Part shown: positions 1 through 8,994 of the stretch, one piece after another
How positions within the stretch are numbered: position 1 is the stretch's first letter
How the letters are laid out: each line of letters starts with the position of its first letter
Assembly (NCBI RefSeq): GCF_001403795.1
Contig: NZ_CXSU01000012.1
Coordinates: forward strand, 1,526,114-1,590,113
DNA from: Jannaschia donghaensis
GTDB taxonomy: Bacteria > Pseudomonadota > Alphaproteobacteria > Rhodobacterales > Rhodobacteraceae
DNA length: 64,000 nt
Direction: 5' to 3'
Notes under the pieces: model-generated
What the model was told of the DNA's origin: nothing
Seen by the model: the letters and a program-made list of their open reading frames with translations, nothing else
Database searches by the model: none
Position numbers and translations under genes: made by a program

Positions 1-76
1 GAATAGAACAAAGTCTGAACATGGCCGTCAGATGGAGCCATCTCGAGCCCTTCGCAACGCCTAATCTTAATGAAGG

Positions 77-91
77 TTAACGATCCGTTAA
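77..91. promoter_or_regulatory. Perfect CtrA-type box (TTAA-N7-TTAA)
   Basis: TTAACGATCCGTTAA is an exact TTAA-N7-TTAA motif, the recognition pattern of the alphaproteobacterial response regulator CtrA. It lies just past the stop of the DMT transporter gene. Its likely target is therefore a gene to the left, outside the window. Occupancy is inferred from the motif only. The same bases also form a 6-bp inverted repeat, so a weak terminator is the alternative reading. Confidence 0.45.
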
Positions 92-93
92 GA

Positions 94-990
94 TCAGTGC
101 TTCGTCGCCACGTAGTTTGGCGTCATGCCACGTTTCAGCCGTGCTTCGCGCCAAGCGATGAAACTGACCGAGGCAATGATGATCGCGGCCCCCAGGATGA
201 CGAAGGCATCGGGCGGCTCCGCAAAGACTGCCCAGCCCAGCAGAACCGCCCAGACCATCTGAAGGAAGGTCACCGGTTGCGTCACCGAAATCGGGGCGGA
301 CGCGAAGGCCCGTGTCATGGCGTAGTGGCCGGCCTGCGCGAACGCCGCGACCAAGAACATCCACGCCAGGTCGACACCGGTCGGCGTGACCCACACCGCC
401 CAGGCAAACGGAGCCAACCCGACCGTGACCGTGATCGACAGCATCGCGACGACGACGGGGGCGGAATGACGGTCCGACAGCGGCTTGGCGAACAGATAGC
501 TCGCCCCGAACAGCGCGGCCGTAACCAGCATCGCGACATGCCCGGTCTCGACCTCCCGAAAGCCGGGTCGCAGGATCACGACGACCCCGCAAAGCGCCGC
601 AAGGACCGCAAGGATCCGGCGCAATGCCAGCCGTTCGCCCAAGAAAACCGCGGCCCCCAGCGTGACATAAACCGGGTTGAGGTAGTTCATCGCCGTCACC
701 TCGGCGATGGGGATCTGCGTCATGGCATAGAACCACAGCATCACGGCAATCGTATGCGCCACCCCCCGTCCAGCGAACAGCCCAAGGTCGCGCGCGCCGA
801 TCCGCGCCGCCCTGAGGTGCCGCATGAAAGGGATCAGAAAGACGAGGCCCAGAAGATAGCGCAAGAACGCCGCTTCGGCCGCGGGCAGGTCTTGGCCCGC
901 GTGTTTCACGACCGCCGTCACCGCAATGAAGCACAGGCCAGTGGCCATCATCCAGAGAATACCCTGAAGCGGGCGCGTCGGTGCGGTCAT
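94..990 (-). CDS. DMT-superfamily (EamA) transporter
   Basis: This is a 298-residue hydrophobic protein with about ten predicted membrane segments arranged as two EamA repeats, the usual architecture and length of drug/metabolite transporters. A Pro/Gly-rich start of one segment (VFLGERLALRR) is typical of the end of the first EamA repeat. It probably exports or imports a small metabolite across the inner membrane. The substrate cannot be read from the sequence. The ATG at the right end gives a natural N-terminus leading directly into the first membrane helix. The LysE-family gene lies 40 bp upstream on the same strand, so the two may be cotranscribed. Confidence 0.85.
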   Translation of the reverse strand: MTAPTRPLQGILWMMATGLCFIAVTAVVKHAGQDLPAAEAAFLRYLLGLVFLIPFMRHLRAARIGARDLGLFAGRGVAHTIAVMLWFYAMTQIPIAEVTAMNYLNPVYVTLGAAVFLGERLALRRILAVLAALCGVVVILRPGFREVETGHVAMLVTAALFGASYLFAKPLSDRHSAPVVVAMLSITVTVGLAPFAWAVWVTPTGVDLAWMFLVAAFAQAGHYAMTRAFASAPISVTQPVTFLQMVWAVLLGWAVFAEPPDAFVILGAAIIIASVSFIAWREARLKRGMTPNYVATKH

Positions 991-1030
991 GCCCCAGCCT
1001 TGAGGTGGTTCGGGGCCGTTCGCAAGCCTC

Positions 1031-1624
1031 TCATCCCAGCATGAGGCCCGCCGCGATGACCCACATCACCACCGCGATCCCCGCATCCAGCACCCGCCAC
1101 GCCGCTGGCCGCGCAAACAGGGGTCGCAACAAAGCCGCGCCATACCCCAGCGAGAAGAAGAATGTGAACGAGGCGATCACCGCGCCGGCACCGAAAAGCT
1201 GGGAGGATGCCGCCTGCGTCGAGATCGAGCCGAGCAACAGGAGCGTATCGAGGTAGACATGCGGGTTGAGCCAAGTCAGCGCCAGGCACGTCGCGACCGC
1301 GCGTCCAAGACTGCCTGCTGCCGCACCGGGATCCAGGGCAGTCGCGCCGCGCCAGGCGGACAGGGCGGCGCGGGCACCATAGACGAGCAGGAACGCCGCC
1401 CCGCCCCACCGAAAGACCGGCACGATCCACGGGACCGTGTCGACCAACACACCGAAGCCCGCCACCCCCGCCACGATCAGCACCGCGTCGGACAGCGCGC
1501 AGGTCAGCACGACGGCCAGGACATGATGCCCCCGAAGGCCCTGTCGCAGGACGAAGGCGTTCTGGGCCCCGATCGCGAGGATCAGCGAGACGCCGAGGGT
1601 AAAGCCGGAGAGAGCGGATAGCAT
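1031..1624 (-). CDS. LysE/ArgO-family amino-acid exporter
   Basis: The 197-residue membrane protein begins MLSALSGFTLGVSLILAIG and carries the early GAQNAFVLRQG segment that is characteristic of the LysE/ArgO exporters of basic amino acids. The family has about six membrane helices and a length near 200 residues, which fits. I chose the internal ATG at 1624 because the frame upstream encodes a polar, non-conserved extension that overlaps the neighbouring gene. The DUF998 gene ends 38 bp upstream on the same strand. Substrate choice (Lys, Arg or other) is not determinable here. Confidence 0.85.
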   Translation of the reverse strand: MLSALSGFTLGVSLILAIGAQNAFVLRQGLRGHHVLAVVLTCALSDAVLIVAGVAGFGVLVDTVPWIVPVFRWGGAAFLLVYGARAALSAWRGATALDPGAAAGSLGRAVATCLALTWLNPHVYLDTLLLLGSISTQAASSQLFGAGAVIASFTFFFSLGYGAALLRPLFARPAAWRVLDAGIAVVMWVIAAGLMLG

Positions 1625-1662
1625 CCGTGCAGATGGACCCAAGCCGGTCCGATTGGCAATCG

Positions 1663-2334
1663 TCAGCTGTGGCCGTACTCTTCCTTCACCGCATGCGCCC
1701 GGCACAGGAAGGTCCACGCCAGCGCATAGACGAAGATGAAGGTCTGCAGCCCCAGAAACCGCTCATAGAGGCCGTCGATCTCGGTGGACATGAACAAGAA
1801 CACCGGGGCGGTCGGAACCCAGATTATGGTGACGCCCTTGGCGATGCGCCCCGCGAGGGGTCGGATCGCCGCCATGCCGGCGGACATGCTCCACGGGATG
1901 ACCGCGAAGATCACGTAGAGCCCGAGGACGAGGTAGATGTGGATATGCCACGTGCTGTCGTCACCGTCGCCATATTCGTTGCGCGCCCCGATCAGGAAAA
2001 CGATCAGACCGGCGGCAATCAGGCCGTAGATCCCAAGGCTCCACCCCCGACCGCCCAGATGCGCGTGGGATGCGGCCACCGCGCAGGCGATCAATGTCGC
2101 GGAATAGGCGTAGATGCCGATGTCGACGATGAATTCGTACCGGCCCGCGCCCAGGTCGCTGATCGTGTCGGCGATCCAGTCGTGGTCGGGCACCACGAAA
2201 TCGGCGATCAGGATCGAGATCGCGAAGATGACGGGTCCGGCGAAGGCGATCACGGCCATTCCGCGCAGGATGTGCGGATGCTCCATCAGCGGTGCGCCGG
2301 GGCTGTCGGGGGTTTCGTGTGGGGATCTGGCCAT
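1663..2334 (-). CDS. DUF998-family integral membrane protein
   Basis: The 223-residue protein has about six membrane segments and matches the general look of DUF998 proteins, which have no settled function. Motifs include a DWIADTISDLG segment after the first helix and a conserved-looking GARNEYGDG loop. I chose the ATG at 2334 because GGAG lies seven bases upstream; another ATG at 2346 is in frame but has weaker support. It sits between yebC and the LysE-type exporter on the same strand. Its role is unknown. Confidence 0.7.
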   Translation of the reverse strand: MARSPHETPDSPGAPLMEHPHILRGMAVIAFAGPVIFAISILIADFVVPDHDWIADTISDLGAGRYEFIVDIGIYAYSATLIACAVAASHAHLGGRGWSLGIYGLIAAGLIVFLIGARNEYGDGDDSTWHIHIYLVLGLYVIFAVIPWSMSAGMAAIRPLAGRIAKGVTIIWVPTAPVFLFMSTEIDGLYERFLGLQTFIFVYALAWTFLCRAHAVKEEYGHS

Positions 2335-2394
2335 GGGACGCTCCATCTGTGCGGAGCCAACGGCGGGTGCCGCTGCCGGGTTCCCAAAGCTAAA

Positions 2395-2417
2395 GGATCG
2401 ACCGATGGAGCCGATCC
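2395..2417 (-). terminator. Possible terminator downstream of yebC
   Basis: On the minus strand GGATCG and CGATCC form a 6-bp stem around an 11-base loop, followed by TTTAGCTTT. It starts about 38 bases past the yebC stop codon. The stem is short and the T-tract interrupted, so this is a weak call. Confidence 0.35.
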
Positions 2418-2454
2418 AAAAACACTTTAATTACAGTGAATTACGACGCGACGT

Positions 2455-3201
2455 TCATTCGTCCAATTGTGCCATCACATCATCGCTGGCTTCGAAATTG
2501 GCGGTGACGTTCTGGACATCGTCGTCGTCTTCCAGCGCGTCCAACAGCTTCATCAGCGATTGCATCCCCGACAGGTCCAGCTCGGTCGTGGTGGTCGGTC
2601 GCCAGACCAGCTTGGACGTTTCCGACTCCCCCAGCTGTTCTTCCAGCGCGTTGCTGACGACCGACAGGTCGGTGTCGGCACACCAGACGACGTGGCTTTC
2701 TTCATCCGACTCCACGTCTTCGGCCCCGGCTTCGATGGCGGCCATCATCAGGTCGTCGGCGCTGCCGGTCGCGGCGGGATAGATCACCTGCCCCTTGCGA
2801 TCGAACATGAAGGCGACGCTTCCCGTCTCCCCCAGGTTGCCGCCGCTTTTTGCAAAGATGGACCTGACGGAAGATGCGGTGCGATTGCGGTTGTCGGTCA
2901 TCGCCTCGACGATGACGGCCACGCCGCCGGGGCCGTACCCTTCATAGCGGATTTCGTCGTAATTCTCGGTGTCGCCGCCCGTGGCCTTGTCGATGGCGCG
3001 CGTGATCACGTCCTTGGGGACGGACGACGATTTCGCCTCCTTCACGGCAAGACGCAGGCGCGGGTTCTTTTCGGGGTCGGGGTCGCCCATCTTGGCGGCG
3101 ACCGTGATCTCTTTGGCCATCTTGGAGAAGAGCTTGGCCCGCAGTTTGTCTTGCCGGCCCTTCCGGTGCTGGATGTTCGCCCATTTGGAGTGTCCGGCCA
3201 T
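2455..3201 (-). CDS. yebC: YebC/PmpR (TACO1) family protein
   Basis: The 248-residue protein begins [18 protein letters not shown], the hallmark N-terminus of YebC/TACO1 proteins, and continues with the conserved [20 protein letters not shown] and [14 protein letters not shown] segments. Family members are cytoplasmic. They have been described as DNA-binding transcriptional regulators and, more recently, as factors that relieve ribosome stalling. The start at 3201 matches the family N-terminus exactly; an upstream ATG at 3216 would only add a short tail. It is divergent from the VOC-family gene. Confidence 0.96.
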   Translation of the reverse strand: MAGHSKWANIQHRKGRQDKLRAKLFSKMAKEITVAAKMGDPDPEKNPRLRLAVKEAKSSSVPKDVITRAIDKATGGDTENYDEIRYEGYGPGGVAVIVEAMTDNRNRTASSVRSIFAKSGGNLGETGSVAFMFDRKGQVIYPAATGSADDLMMAAIEAGAEDVESDEESHVVWCADTDLSVVSNALEEQLGESETSKLVWRPTTTTELDLSGMQSLMKLLDALEDDDDVQNVTANFEASDDVMAQLDE

Positions 3202-3287
3202 GTTTCTCGCCCCCATTTCGTGCTATGCTCGCGGTGTCGCGGTATATGTCGGGCCGCCCCGCGCCCGCAAGCCCGGAGGTCTCACGG

Positions 3288-3653
3288 ATGCGCATCGAAC
3301 GGATCACACCTTTCGTCATGACCGCCGATCTGGATGCCAGCATCGCCTTTCTGGAAGGTCTGGGCTTCGACTGCGGGTTCCGCGGGGACGATCCAGGCTA
3401 TGCTTTCATGCGGTGCGACGCTGGGGCGATCCGCCTGCTGGAAACGGATGCGGACCTGACGGATACGCGACGCGAACAGATGGTCTATCTCGACGTCGAC
3501 GACATCGACGCCTTCTGGTCGCAACGCCGCGCTTTCATCGAGACCCTGCCCCCGGCCCAGTGGCGCGCGCCCCTCGATCAGGCCTACGGCCAGCGCGAGG
3601 TGCATGTGATCCACGGGCCGACCCTGTTCCTTTTTGGACAGGCGATTGGCTGA
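3288..3653 (+). CDS. VOC/glyoxalase-bleomycin resistance family protein
   Basis: The 121-residue protein opens MRIERITPFVMTADLDASI and contains FLEGLGFDCGFRGDD and the late VHVIHGPTLFLFGQ strand, the beta-alpha-beta-beta-beta pattern of vicinal oxygen chelate proteins. Such proteins bind small ligands or metals and include glyoxalases, ring-cleavage dioxygenases and bleomycin-binding proteins. The ATG at 3288 has GGAGGT eight bases upstream. No operon partner is evident: yebC diverges on the left and the TPR-like gene converges on the right. The specific ligand is unknown. Confidence 0.8.
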   Translation: MRIERITPFVMTADLDASIAFLEGLGFDCGFRGDDPGYAFMRCDAGAIRLLETDADLTDTRREQMVYLDVDDIDAFWSQRRAFIETLPPAQWRAPLDQAYGQREVHVIHGPTLFLFGQAIG

Positions 3654-3664
3654 CGCGTCTGACC

Positions 3665-4366
3665 TCAGCCCTCCGGCAGGTATTTGACGAAGATGGCCTT
3701 CATCCATCGTGTCCTCGGGCTATCGGGCTGCAGCGTCAGGATGTGGTCCATATCAGCGATGGCCCGCACGATATAGTCGCGGTCCCCACGTTTCTCGAAA
3801 AGGGTCCCGTAAATCATGGCGCGGCGTTCGAAATAATAGGGCCTGGGCCGAGCGGCGGTCGCTTCGATAATTTCGATCGCCCGAGTGATATCGGCCAACG
3901 CCAGGTCAAGTTCGCTGCGCGACAGATCGAGCCTATTCTTTCTTTTGAAAGTCACGAATGCCCTGTTGGCATAAACGGACGGGGACGCATCGCCCCTCGC
4001 CTCGATCACTTCGGTAAAGTCGGTGAACGCTTGGGCACGATGGTCGTCCGTCGTTCCGATATCATAGAGCGTGAGACCGCGTATGCCGACGGCCCCGATG
4101 CGATCTTCGGCCAATGTCACATGATCGTCGCAGGCGGCCAACTGCGCTTCGGTCGTCAGGTCCAGCTCAGAGGGATGCGCCACCCCTTCGATACATCCGC
4201 GCATCGCCACGATTTCCGGCGTGACTTCGAAGGGCGGTATGATGTTCAACTCCGCATGGGCCGGGTTATGCGACACGATCAGAAGGCAGGACACTAGGCG
4301 AAGACGGCGTAGGCAGGGCAAATGGTCGAGGATTGGGACCCTGCGGCGAAAATCGTTCTGTTCCAT
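3665..4366 (-). CDS. Secreted TPR-like hypothetical protein
   Basis: The 233-residue protein has an N-terminal basic stretch, a hydrophobic LRLVSCLLIVSHNPAHA segment that looks like a signal peptide with cleavage after AHA, and a body rich in paired helices (DLALADITRAIEII, RAIADMDHILTLQPDSP) resembling degenerate tetratricopeptide repeats. It is probably periplasmic and may mediate protein contacts. I chose the ATG at 4366; the long open frame beyond it is antisense to the SLC13 permease and has the composition of shadow sequence. Its start overlaps the region upstream of the divergent SLC13 gene. No specific function can be assigned. Confidence 0.6.
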   Translation of the reverse strand: MEQNDFRRRVPILDHLPCLRRLRLVSCLLIVSHNPAHAELNIIPPFEVTPEIVAMRGCIEGVAHPSELDLTTEAQLAACDDHVTLAEDRIGAVGIRGLTLYDIGTTDDHRAQAFTDFTEVIEARGDASPSVYANRAFVTFKRKNRLDLSRSELDLALADITRAIEIIEATAARPRPYYFERRAMIYGTLFEKRGDRDYIVRAIADMDHILTLQPDSPRTRWMKAIFVKYLPEG

Positions 4367-4525
4367 GTGCCAACCCTTATCCGGTCCGTGCGGCGAGATC
4401 CGGGCCAAACCGTGATATTGTTCAGACATCGCCGACCGGGCCCCTTCTACGCCATATCGATCACCAGCGTTTGCGCGCCGCGCACGGGCGGCATAGACCG
4501 AATGCATTCCGCAGCCGGAGCCGTC

Positions 4526-6304
4526 ATGACCACCGATCAGATCATCCTCTTCACGCTCTTCGGGGGCGTCTTCGTGATGCTTCTGTGGGGACGGTTCCGA
4601 TACGATATCGTGGCCTTTTCCGCCCTTCTGCTGGGCGTCATCCTGGGCGTCGTGCCCAAGGCCGACGCATTTTCCGGGTTCGGGCATCCGGCCACGCTGG
4701 TCGTCGCCCTGGTTCTCGTCGTCTCGGCCGGTTTGGTGCGGTCGGGGGCGGTCATGCTGATCACGCGCACCATGATCGACAGCTCCCGCAAGTTGGGCGC
4801 GCATATCACGATCATGGGGGCCATCGGCGGCGTCCTGTCTGCCTTTATGAACAACGTCGCGGCGCTGGCCCTGCTGATGCCGGTCGATATCGCCACCGCA
4901 CGCAAGGCCGGGCGCAAGCCGGCGGCCACGCTGATGCCGCTGTCGTTCGCGACGATCCTGGGCGGCATGATCACACTGATCGGGACGCCGCCGAACATTA
5001 TCATTGCGGGCATCCGGCAAGATCAACTGGGTGAGAGTTTCGGCATGTTCGACTTCGCGCCCGTCGGCCTGGTGACGGCCGGGGCCGGTCTGGCGTTCGT
5101 GGCGCTGATCGGTTGGCGGCTGATTCCGCGCGTCGACGATGGCGCGCAGTCGGGCGTCACGTCCGAGACGGCGAACTTCGTCGCCGAATTGACCGTGCCC
5201 AAGGATCATCCCCGTATCGGCGACACGCTGAGCGACCTTTACGATGTCGGCGACGAGACGGGGGTGCAGGTCATGGGTCTGATCCGCGACGGAAGGCGCA
5301 TGTTCGGCAGCGGGCGCAACGTGTCGATCCGGGAAGGCGACGCGCTGATCCTGGAAGCCTCGCCCGAGGCGCTGGACGAATTCCGCGCATCAGAAAACCT
5401 CGATTTCGCCGACGGCCGCCGCATGACCCTGCTGGAGGCGGCGGAACACGGTCTGTCGCTGATCGAGGTCGTCGTGACCGAGAATAGCCGCATCAACGGC
5501 AAATCGGCGCAAAGCATCGGTCTGGCGTGGCGACAGCGCACCGTGCTGATGGGGATTTCGCGGCGCGGGCGCCGGATCACCGATCGGCTGCGCCGCGAAA
5601 AAGTCCGCACCGGCGATATTCTTTTGCTGCTGACACCCGCCGATTGCTCGGAAGAAGTGGTCACCTGGCTGAACGCCCTGCCGCTGGCCGACCGGGGCCT
5701 TGCCGTGACCGAAAACAAAAAGATCTGGCCTGCCGCCCTGCTGTTCGGCGGCGCGGTCCTTCTGGCCAGTTTCGGGTTGATCGACCTGACCGTGGCGCTT
5801 GGCGTGGTCGTCGTCGGCTATGTCGTCACCCGTATCGTGCCGCTGGCCGAACTCTACGACCACATCGAATGGCCCGTGGTGGTTCTTCTGGGGTCGATGA
5901 TCCCGCTGGGTGCCGCGCTGGAAACCTCGGGCGGCACGCAACTCATCGCCAATCTGCTGACCGATCTGACGACGGGTCGCCCGCCCTGGGTCGCGCTGCT
6001 GGTGCTGATGGTGGTCACCATGACGCTGTCGGATGTGCTCAACAATACGGCAACGGCCATCGTCGCCGCCCCGGTCGGCATCCAGATGGCGGCGACGCTG
6101 GGCGTGAACCCCGATCCGTTCCTGATGGCTGTCGCGGTCGCCGCGTCCTGCGCGTTTCTGACGCCCATCGGGCACAAGAACAACACGCTGATCCTTGGCC
6201 CCGGTGGGTACAATTTCGGTGACTACTGGCGCATGGGCCTGCCGCTGGAGATCATCGTGATCGCAGTCGCCGTTCCGTCGATCCTGTTTTTCTGGCCGCT
6301 TTGA
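4526..6304 (+). CDS. SLC13-family permease with TrkA-C (RCK) domains
   Basis: The 592-residue protein has two blocks of membrane helices (residues about 1-205 and 390-592) separated by a soluble section with two RCK_C-like modules (around GDTLSDLYDVGDETGVQVMG and AEHGLSLIEVVVTENSRING). This is the standard layout of bacterial SLC13/DASS-like anion permeases. A helix-turn motif ATILGGMITLIGTPPNII and its second-half partner ATAIVAAPVGIQ fit the repeated substrate-binding hairpins. Substrates of the family include sulfate and di- or tricarboxylates. The ATG at 4526 has CCGGAG six bases upstream. The gene stands alone between convergent neighbours. Confidence 0.88.
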   Translation: MTTDQIILFTLFGGVFVMLLWGRFRYDIVAFSALLLGVILGVVPKADAFSGFGHPATLVVALVLVVSAGLVRSGAVMLITRTMIDSSRKLGAHITIMGAIGGVLSAFMNNVAALALLMPVDIATARKAGRKPAATLMPLSFATILGGMITLIGTPPNIIIAGIRQDQLGESFGMFDFAPVGLVTAGAGLAFVALIGWRLIPRVDDGAQSGVTSETANFVAELTVPKDHPRIGDTLSDLYDVGDETGVQVMGLIRDGRRMFGSGRNVSIREGDALILEASPEALDEFRASENLDFADGRRMTLLEAAEHGLSLIEVVVTENSRINGKSAQSIGLAWRQRTVLMGISRRGRRITDRLRREKVRTGDILLLLTPADCSEEVVTWLNALPLADRGLAVTENKKIWPAALLFGGAVLLASFGLIDLTVALGVVVVGYVVTRIVPLAELYDHIEWPVVVLLGSMIPLGAALETSGGTQLIANLLTDLTTGRPPWVALLVLMVVTMTLSDVLNNTATAIVAAPVGIQMAATLGVNPDPFLMAVAVAASCAFLTPIGHKNNTLILGPGGYNFGDYWRMGLPLEIIVIAVAVPSILFFWPL

Positions 6305-6313
6305 CCCGGTGGG

Positions 6314-7168
6314 TCAGGGCCGCACCAGACGCAGGAGCGCGGCCCCCGCGATCGTGACCAGTGTCGACGCGACCTTGGCAAGGTCCAACCGTTCGCCCAG
6401 CAGGCCGACCCCGATCAAAAGTGCAAAGACGATCGATGTCTCCCGCAGGGCCGTGACCAGCGCGATCGGCGCCTGGGTAAAGGCCCAGACGACGATGCCA
6501 TAGGCCACATAAGACGCGGTCCCGCCCAGCAGACCGTGGGTCATCGTCCGCCGGTCGCGCGACAGACGGCGCAACAGGCCGGGCTTGGTCGCGGCCGTCC
6601 AGACGACGAACAGAACGGCATTGCCCAGCGCAGCCCAGGTCCAGTACCCCAGCGCCGTGCCCGCGACCCGCGCGCCGATTCCGTCGACCAGCGAATAGGC
6701 CGCGATGAAGCATCCGGTGCCCAGCGCCATCGCCACCGCCCGCGGGTTGCGCCCACCGTCCGCCCGGCGCACCAGTGCGATCGACAGGATGCCCGCCGCG
6801 ATCAAACCGACCGCCAGCATCTCGGCCCCGGTCAACACAACGCCCAGCGCGCCAATGGACACCAGCGCGACGATCAGCGGCGCGGAGCCCCGCGCGATGG
6901 GATAGACCTGCGTCAGATCGCCCACGTGGTACCCCGCGATCAGGAAAAGCTGATAGCCAAGATGCAGAGCGATGCCCGCCAAAAGCCATGTCAAGGCCGC
7001 CGCGTCCGGCAGCGGCACGAACGGCAGTACGATGAGGACGATCGGCAGATGGCCCAGAACCACGCCCGTCATCGCGGCGTGCTTGTCCGATCCGCCCTTG
7101 ACCAGGGCATTCCAGACCGCGTGGAGCAGGGCCGCCAAAAGAACGGCAAGGAAGACCGGGGTCGTCAT
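6314..7168 (-). CDS. DMT-superfamily (EamA) transporter
   Basis: The 284-residue protein has about ten membrane segments in two EamA repeats. The second repeat includes ALVTALRETSIVFALLIGVG followed by GERLDLAK, a typical family signature. It starts MTTPVFLAVLLAALLHAVWNA, which enters the membrane at once. It is a paralogue of the transporter at 94-990 but not a close copy. The gene converges on the SLC13 permease with nine bases between stop codons. The substrate is unknown. Confidence 0.85.
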   Translation of the reverse strand: MTTPVFLAVLLAALLHAVWNALVKGGSDKHAAMTGVVLGHLPIVLIVLPFVPLPDAAALTWLLAGIALHLGYQLFLIAGYHVGDLTQVYPIARGSAPLIVALVSIGALGVVLTGAEMLAVGLIAAGILSIALVRRADGGRNPRAVAMALGTGCFIAAYSLVDGIGARVAGTALGYWTWAALGNAVLFVVWTAATKPGLLRRLSRDRRTMTHGLLGGTASYVAYGIVVWAFTQAPIALVTALRETSIVFALLIGVGLLGERLDLAKVASTLVTIAGAALLRLVRP

Positions 7169-7267
7169 CGGCGCAGCCTAGCCGAGCCGCGCCGCGCGCC
7201 ACAAGCGCCATCGGCGATGCGCCCGCGCCCCCTTGCCCCCGCCCGCCCGCCCGCGCATGAAGTGCCC

Positions 7268-8062
7268 ATGACGCTACGCTTCACCATCCTCGGCTGCGGG
7301 TCGTCCGGCGGGGTCCCGCGCTTGGGCGGTCACTGGGGCGATTGCGATCCTTCGGAGCCGAAGAACCGCCGCCGCCGGTGTTCGATGCTGGTCGAGCGCA
7401 GCGGGCCGGACGGCCTGACCCGCGTCCTGATCGACGCGTCCCCCGATATGCGCGCGCAGCTGCTGGATGCGGGGGTCGGCGCGCTGGACGGTGTGGTCTT
7501 TACCCACGCACACGCCGATCACTGCCACGGCATCGACGATTTGCGAATGATCGTCTTCAACCAGCGGGCGCGCCTGAACATCTGGGCGGACGATCCGACC
7601 TGGGCCGACCTGGCGCAACGCTTCCGCTATGTGTTCGAGACGCCGCAGGGGTCATCCTATCCTCCGATCCTGACGCGCCACGCCATCGATGGCCCGGTGC
7701 GCATCGATGGGGCGGGCGGCGCGATCACCCTGCATCCGGTCGAAGTCGGGCACGGCGACATTCGGGCCCTTGGATTCCGGATCGCGGGACTGTGCTATAT
7801 GCCCGACGTCAACACCATTCCGCCGGAGGCGGAGCTGCTGATCTCTGGCCTCGATGTGTGGGTCCTCGACGCGCTGCGCCGCACGCCGCACCCCTCGCAT
7901 TTGTCTTACGCCGAAGCGCTGGCCTGGTTCGACAAGATGACGCCCGCGCGTGGCGTGCTGACAAACATGCACATCGACCTCGACTGGGCCACGGTCCAGG
8001 CGGAAACCGCGGCTCACATCGACGCCGCCTACGACGGTATGGTGATCGAGCTGGAGGACTAG
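7268..8062 (+). CDS. MBL-fold metallo-hydrolase (PhnP-like)
   Basis: The 264-residue protein carries the metallo-beta-lactamase motif HAHADH at residues 80-85, a glycine-rich start LGCGSSGGVPR and a later NMHIDLDW histidine. PhnP-type phosphodiesterases have this organisation, and PhnP itself hydrolyses cyclic ribose phosphates. In alphaproteobacteria this gene is commonly found alone, so involvement in phosphonate use is only a possibility. The ATG at 7268 begins the conserved MTLRFTILG strand. The upstream 50 bases are very C-rich, with three tandem GCCC units. The next gene starts five bases after the stop, so the two are probably cotranscribed. Confidence 0.85.
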   Translation: MTLRFTILGCGSSGGVPRLGGHWGDCDPSEPKNRRRRCSMLVERSGPDGLTRVLIDASPDMRAQLLDAGVGALDGVVFTHAHADHCHGIDDLRMIVFNQRARLNIWADDPTWADLAQRFRYVFETPQGSSYPPILTRHAIDGPVRIDGAGGAITLHPVEVGHGDIRALGFRIAGLCYMPDVNTIPPEAELLISGLDVWVLDALRRTPHPSHLSYAEALAWFDKMTPARGVLTNMHIDLDWATVQAETAAHIDAAYDGMVIELED

Positions 8063-8067
8063 GGCCG

Positions 8068-8994
8068 ATGCTCGATGTTCTTGCCGTCACGGTCCCGGTC
8101 TTTCTGATCATCGGGGCGGGGTATCTAGCGGTCTGGCGGTCGCTGTTCACTCAGAGCCAGGTCGACGGACTGATGGTCTTCACGCAGCGCTTCGCGATCC
8201 CGTGCCTGCTGTTCGGCGCGATGGTTCGGCTGGACCTGAGCGAGGGCTTCGATTGGCGGCTTCTGGTCAGCTATTATTCCGGGTCGCTGGTCTGCTTTGT
8301 CGCCGGCATCCTCGGCACGCTTCTGTGGCTCAGGCGCGGAGCGGAGGATGCGGTGGCCGTCGGCTTCGCGGCGATGTTCGCCAACACCGTCCTGCTGGGC
8401 TTGCCCATCGCCGAGCGTGCCTATGGCAGCGACAGCCTGGCACCGAACTTCACCATAATCGCGTTCAACGCGGCCTTTTGCTACCTGATCGGCATTTCCG
8501 CGATGGAAGCGGTGCGCGCGGGGGGCAGCGGGTTCCTGGGCGGGATGCGGACCGTCGCACGCAAGATGTCGACCAATTCGCTGATGATCGGGGTGGCCCT
8601 CGGGTTGGCGGTGAACCTGACTGGCCTGTCCCTGCCTGACCCGCTGGCAGAGGCCATCGACCTGATCGCCCGCGCGGCCCTTCCCGCGGCCCTGTTCGGG
8701 CTTGGCGGCGTCCTTGTGCAATACAGGCCCGAAGGCGACGCGCGCGGTATCGTGCTGTGTTGCGGGATCGCGCTGATCCTGCATCCGGCCTGGACCTGGG
8801 GCATCGGGACGGTTCTGGGGTTGGGCGAAGGCCCGTTCCGCGCGGCCGTTTTGACGGCGGCGATGGCCCCCGGCGTCAATTCCTACCTTTTCGCGGCAAT
8901 GCACGGCCGCGCCGTTCGCATCAGCGCATCGTCGGTCCTGATCGGGACTGCGGCATCGGTCGTGACGGTGTCGGGCTGGCTTTTGCTGCTCTAG
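8068..8994 (+). CDS. AEC-family (auxin efflux carrier-like) transporter
   Basis: The 308-residue protein has about ten membrane helices, starts MLDVLAVTVPVFLIIGAGYL and contains NTVLLGLPIAERAYG, a recognisable AEC motif, and a late AAMAPGVNSYLFA segment. Bacterial AEC proteins move small organic acids. It follows the MBL hydrolase by five bases and is likely in the same transcript. Its stop codon overlaps the stop of the convergent transglycosylase gene within CTAG. Confidence 0.85.
   Translation: MLDVLAVTVPVFLIIGAGYLAVWRSLFTQSQVDGLMVFTQRFAIPCLLFGAMVRLDLSEGFDWRLLVSYYSGSLVCFVAGILGTLLWLRRGAEDAVAVGFAAMFANTVLLGLPIAERAYGSDSLAPNFTIIAFNAAFCYLIGISAMEAVRAGGSGFLGGMRTVARKMSTNSLMIGVALGLAVNLTGLSLPDPLAEAIDLIARAALPAALFGLGGVLVQYRPEGDARGIVLCCGIALILHPAWTWGIGTVLGLGEGPFRAAVLTAAMAPGVNSYLFAAMHGRAVRISASSVLIGTAASVVTVSGWLLLL

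Noticed and set aside
2427-2441. TTAA followed by a near-TTAA spacing as a second CtrA box
   Set aside because: The second half reads GAAT instead of TTAA, so only a half-site is present.
6536-7267. Extension of the MBL hydrolase upstream
   Set aside because: It is antisense to the DMT transporter, and the conserved N-terminal strand begins at 7268.
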